Shown here: positions 8,041-9,691 of the stretch, piece after piece
How the letters are laid out: each line of letters begins with the position of its first letter
How positions within the stretch are numbered: position 1 is the first letter of the stretch
Source of the DNA: Clostridiales bacterium
GTDB taxonomy: Bacteria > Bacillota > Clostridia > Lachnospirales > Lachnospiraceae
Direction of reading: 5' to 3'
Assembly: GCA_019420425.1 (NCBI GenBank)
Contig: JAHZHG010000078.1
Coordinates: forward strand, 1-9,691
Length of the DNA stretch: 9,691 nucleotides
Made by a program: the position numbers and the translations under genes
Notes under the pieces: generated by a model
The model's database searches: none
What the model was told of the DNA's origin: nothing
Seen by the model: the letters and a program-made list of their open reading frames with translations, nothing else

Positions 8041-8087
8041 TCCTGTCCCAGGGCATCGGAGATACGATACGCGTATCGCTGACAGGA
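8041..8087 (+). repeat. Nested inverted repeats just upstream of the ispG amber codon
   Basis: TCCTGTC at 8041-8047 is complementary to GACAGGA at 8081-8087. Between them lies a perfect 14-base palindrome, CGATACGCGTATCG, at 8065-8078. The structure ends nine bases before the internal TAG. It lies wholly within the codons for the highly conserved GIGDTIRVSLTGD segment, so it may be chance. A structure upstream of a stop is not the usual arrangement for recoding. Confidence 0.4.
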
Positions 8088-8096
8088 GATCCGCTG

Positions 8097-8099
8097 TAG
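8097..8099 (+). other. In-frame amber (TAG) codon 240 in ispG
   Basis: The frame is identical before and after this codon, and IspG-family sequence resumes at once. The change is thus a single substitution, most simply GAG to TAG at a conserved Glu. It removes the [4Fe-4S] domain from any product that terminates here. Confidence 0.9.
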
Positions 8100-8440
8100 G
8101 AAGTCAAGTCGGCAAAACGGATTTTAAAGACCCTGGGTCTGAGAAAGGGCGGGATCGAGGTGGTTTCCTGCCCCACCTGCGGCAGAACGAAAATCGACCT
8201 GATCGGCCTGGCTAATCAGGTGGAGACGATGGTACAGGAGTTCCCCCTGGACATCAAGGTGGCCGTGATGGGCTGCGTGGTGAACGGGCCGGGTGAGGCC
8301 AAAGAGGCAGATATCGGAGTCGCGGGAGGAATTGGCGAAGGCCTTTTGATCAAAAAAGGCGAGGTTGTGCGTAAGGTAAAGGAGGACCAGCTGCTGGCGG
8401 TACTCCGGGATGAGCTGGCGCACTGGGGAGAGTGATACGG

Positions 8441-9691
8441 ATGGGAAAACCCTTCCATGAGGTATTTCCTTCCCTGAAGCTGTCGGGTGAGGTCACTTCC
8501 CTGCTGTCGTTTGCGACGGTGAGGAGGATCACTACCAACTCAGGGAAGGATCGTATGCGGGTTTACCTGGATGCGGAAAAGCTGATTGAAAAACAGTACA
8601 TTTATGAAATAGAGCAGGCCATCAAGGACCAGCTCTTTTTTGCCATGCCCATAGAAATACAGATTATTGAGCAGTTCAGGCTTTCCGGCCAGTACACGGC
8701 CAGAAAGCTGATGCCCATTTATCGGGAAAGCATTCTGCTGGAGCTGAAAAACTACAGCAGGTTTTTATATAATTTATTCTACAAGGCGGAGCTGGAGTTC
8801 ACCGACGAGGACACGCTGATCATGCAGACCGAGCGCTCAGTGCTGGCCGAGGGCAAGGAGCAGGAGCTGGGCCGGATCCTGGAAAAGATTTTCTGCGAGC
8901 GCTGCGGCCTGGATCTGAAGCTGGAAATCCGCCATAAAGAAGAACAGGCGGAGGATGCCGTGCGGCCGGTGGACGTGCAGATTGACCTGGAGGTGGAGGA
9001 AATCCGCAAGAGGCTGGAGCGCGCAAAGGCGGCAAACGGAGAAGCATCCGAAAATGACGCAGGGGCGGCGGCAGGCGCCCAGGGCAGCAGGACAGGGGAC
9101 AGCGCCGGGTCAGCTGCGGCGGGCGGCAGAGAGGCAGGCGGCGCTGCAGCGGCGGGAAAGAACCCGGGAAGCGACAGGAAGGCAGACCAGAATGCGGCCG
9201 GATTCCGGGCGGCCGGCCAAAGCATGGCGGGCCAGGGCGGAGCTGGTCAGGGAAGATCGGGCTTTAAAGGAAGAGGAGGCTATGGCTCCCGCGGCCAGGA
9301 AAACCGCGGCATCCGCCGCTCCGACAATCCCGATGTGGTTTACGGCCGTGACTTTGAAGGCGAACCGATTGCCCTGGAGCATATCCAGGGAGAGATGGGC
9401 GAAGTGGTTATCCGCGGGCAGATCCAGAGCTTTGACACAAGGGAGCTGCGCAACGAAAAAACCATTGTGGTCATGGAAGTCACGGACTTTACCGATACCA
9501 TTGTGGTGAAGCTCTTTGCCCGCACGGAGCAGGTGCCAGAGATCAAGGAGGCGCTCAAGGCGGGAAACTTTTACAGCTTCCGCGGCGTGACTACCATCGA
9601 CCGTTTTGACAGCCAGCTCACCATTGGTTCGGTGGTCGGCATTAAAAAGGCGGCGGATTTCCGGAAAATCCGGATGGATACCTATCCGGAA
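8441..9691 (+). CDS. polC: DNA polymerase III PolC-type, N-terminal part (3' end outside window)
   Basis: PolC is the replicative DNA polymerase of low-GC Gram-positive bacteria. The frame is open from the ATG at 8441 to the window end: 417 codons of the roughly 1450 usual for PolC. Residues 1 to about 200 are the PolC-specific N-terminal domains, with FHEVFPSLKLS, an IEIQIIEQF strand, and later DLKLEIRHKEE. Residues about 201-293 are a low-complexity linker, first Ala/Gly/Ser-rich, then Gly/Arg-rich with RGG-like runs (GFKGRGGYGSRGQ). Family sequence resumes at NPDVVYGR. Residues about 321-405 are the OB-fold (GEVVIRGQI, ELRNEKTIVVMEVTDFTDTI, VVKLFA), which binds single-stranded DNA in PolC. 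The PHP, exonuclease and polymerase domains are not in view. GGGGAG lies 10 bases before the ATG, and the start is 5 bases after the ispG stop. ispG followed by polC is a common Clostridia order. Confidence 0.93.
   Translation, partial: MGKPFHEVFPSLKLSGEVTSLLSFATVRRITTNSGKDRMRVYLDAEKLIEKQYIYEIEQAIKDQLFFAMPIEIQIIEQFRLSGQYTARKLMPIYRESILLELKNYSRFLYNLFYKAELEFTDEDTLIMQTERSVLAEGKEQELGRILEKIFCERCGLDLKLEIRHKEEQAEDAVRPVDVQIDLEVEEIRKRLERAKAANGEASENDAGAAAGAQGSRTGDSAGSAAAGGREAGGAAAAGKNPGSDRKADQNAAGFRAAGQSMAGQGGAGQGRSGFKGRGGYGSRGQENRGIRRSDNPDVVYGRDFEGEPIALEHIQGEMGEVVIRGQIQSFDTRELRNEKTIVVMEVTDFTDTIVVKLFARTEQVPEIKEALKAGNFYSFRGVTTIDRFDSQLTIGSVVGIKKAADFRKIRMDTYPE

Larger units (their letters stand above)
7380..8435 (+). 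pseudogene. ispG: 4-hydroxy-3-methylbut-2-enyl diphosphate synthase with in-frame amber codon
   Basis: IspG (GcpE) is the iron-sulfur enzyme of the MEP pathway that turns methylerythritol cyclodiphosphate into HMBPP. Across the internal stop the frame holds 351 codons before the final TGA, the normal length. The TIM-barrel part shows ILIQSMTNT, RCAVPT, PLVADIHFDYRLA, KIRINPGNIG, RVGVNSGSLE and GIGDTIRVSLTGDP. A TAG at 8097-8099 (codon 240) interrupts it where the family normally has Glu in a DP-x-E-E-V stretch. Reading then continues cleanly with EVKSAKRILKTLGLR. All cluster ligands lie after the stop: Cys264 and Cys267 in CPTCGR, Cys299 in MGCVVNGPGE and Glu306. A product ending at 239 residues could not work. 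The ATG at 7380 has GGAGGG 5 bases upstream. A GTG at 8160 could be mistaken for the start of a separate 91-residue gene; it is the IspG C-terminus. Confidence 0.92.

Noticed and set aside
8160..8435. Separate small gene starting at GTG 8160
   Set aside because: Its sequence is the IspG iron-sulfur domain, continuous in frame with the upstream part across the amber codon, and 8160 is inside a conserved strand.
8955..9509. Plus-strand 184-codon frame overlapping polC
   Set aside because: It is a shifted frame of the GC-rich polC linker. The polC frame is open throughout and carries recognisable domains on both sides.

Overview
This is a gene-dense, all-plus-strand stretch of a bacterial chromosome. 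Seven consecutive genes are separated by at most about 20 bases or overlap. The bifunctional FolB-FolK protein, the AroQ-type PheA, the DUF815 ATPase beside Ppx and Ppk1, the IspG-PolC pair, the strong AGGAGG-like ribosome binding sites and the moderately high GC all suggest a Gram-positive Clostridia member, most likely Lachnospiraceae-like. Genus cannot be fixed from the window. No tRNA, rRNA, CRISPR array, insertion sequence or prophage gene was seen, and no gene-free stretch exceeds 20 bases, so no promoter or terminator could be supported.

Layout: (1) bases 1-2313 carry folate and aromatic amino acid genes: the 3' end of folP, a fused folB-folK, and pheA, which overlaps folBK by 8 bases. 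(2) Bases 2333-7363 carry a DUF815 AAA-type ATPase, a divergent Ppx/GppA phosphatase and polyphosphate kinase ppk1, a putative polyphosphate cassette. (3) Bases 7380-8435 carry ispG of the MEP isoprenoid pathway. (4) From 8441 to the window end runs the N-terminal part of polC, the Gram-positive replicative DNA polymerase, with an unusual Ala/Gly/Arg-rich linker.

The most striking feature is that two adjacent genes are broken while all other genes read cleanly. ppk1 has an out-of-frame gap, inferred at about 29 bases, at bases 7081-7087, which removes a conserved stretch before the WMPRNLD motif. ispG has an in-frame amber codon at 8097-8099 in place of a conserved residue (probably Glu), before all of its iron-sulfur ligands. 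IspG is normally essential where the MEP pathway is the only isoprenoid route. The lesions therefore point to sequence or assembly error, a second copy, suppression or readthrough, or real decay; the window alone cannot decide.

Functionally, the window links folate synthesis (FolP, FolB, FolK), phenylalanine synthesis from chorismate (also the source of the folate precursor p-aminobenzoate), polyphosphate turnover, isoprenoid precursor synthesis and DNA replication. No clearly new system is proven. The best candidates for novelty are the DUF815-Ppx-Ppk1 association and the altered active-site residues of the Ppx protein.
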